Source: Caldimicrobium sp964493015
Lineage (GTDB): Bacteria > Desulfobacterota > Thermodesulfobacteria > Thermodesulfobacteriales > Thermodesulfobacteriaceae
Assembly: GCA_964493015.1 (NCBI GenBank)
Contig: CAZBLU010000044.1
Location: forward strand, 1 to 12,752
Length of the DNA stretch: 12,752 bases
Direction of reading: 5' to 3'
A program made the translations under genes and the position numbers. Below the pieces are notes generated by a model, which was not told the origin of the DNA, did not search any database, and saw only the letters and a list, made by a program, of their open reading frames with translations. Positions 12,736-12,752 of this stretch are shown in pieces (position 1 is the first letter of the stretch; each line of letters starts with the position of its first letter).

Positions 12736-12752
12736 TGCCCTCTCACCTCCCC

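Overview
The window suggests a Gram-negative thermophilic bacterium, with the Thermodesulfobacteriota or a neighbouring deep-branching sulfur-metabolising lineage as my best guess. This rests on a complete lipid A / outer-membrane gene set, LpxI rather than LpxH, a stand-alone AICAR transformylase, purine-rich coding strands with heavy AGA/AGG use, and tightly packed or overlapping genes. The lineage is an inference from gene content and style, not from a search.

Every convincing gene lies on the minus strand, so the region reads from right to left. (1) 12436-12735+ is the C-terminal part of an Rpn/PD-(D/E)XK-type protein with a Q-Q-G-L repeat. (2) 11714-12435 is about 720 bases of non-coding DNA. 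It holds a MITE-like 109-bp element whose ends are 20-bp near-perfect inverted repeats, each itself palindromic, plus other repeats. (3) 11619-11713 is tRNA-Ser(CGA). It is followed directly by a decayed nucleotidyltransferase pseudogene (about 11226-11607) and a possible 38-residue small ORF (11108-11224). (4) 6873-11072 is a lipid A operon: fabZ, lpxA, lpxI, a Gfo/Idh/MocA oxidoreductase, lpxB. (5) 4759-6817 is a purH-like AICAR transformylase followed by an overlapping MNT nucleotidyltransferase / HEPN pair, behind a perfect TTGACA -35 box. (6) 1-4688 is greA, icd, leuS, and lptE running off the left edge.

The lipid A genes make a coherent pathway. FabZ feeds the acyl-ACP pool, LpxA acylates UDP-GlcNAc, LpxI releases 2,3-diacylglucosamine-1-phosphate, and LpxB forms the disaccharide. 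LptE, at the other end of the window, helps insert finished LPS into the outer membrane. The oxidoreductase embedded between lpxI and lpxB is the least explained member and may modify a UDP-sugar.

The accessory signals most worth a second look are the MNT/HEPN pair, whose HEPN partner lacks the usual ribonuclease motif, the tRNA-flanking gene remnant with its small ORF, and the palindromic 109-bp element. I found no CRISPR array, no intact transposase and no complete undescribed system.
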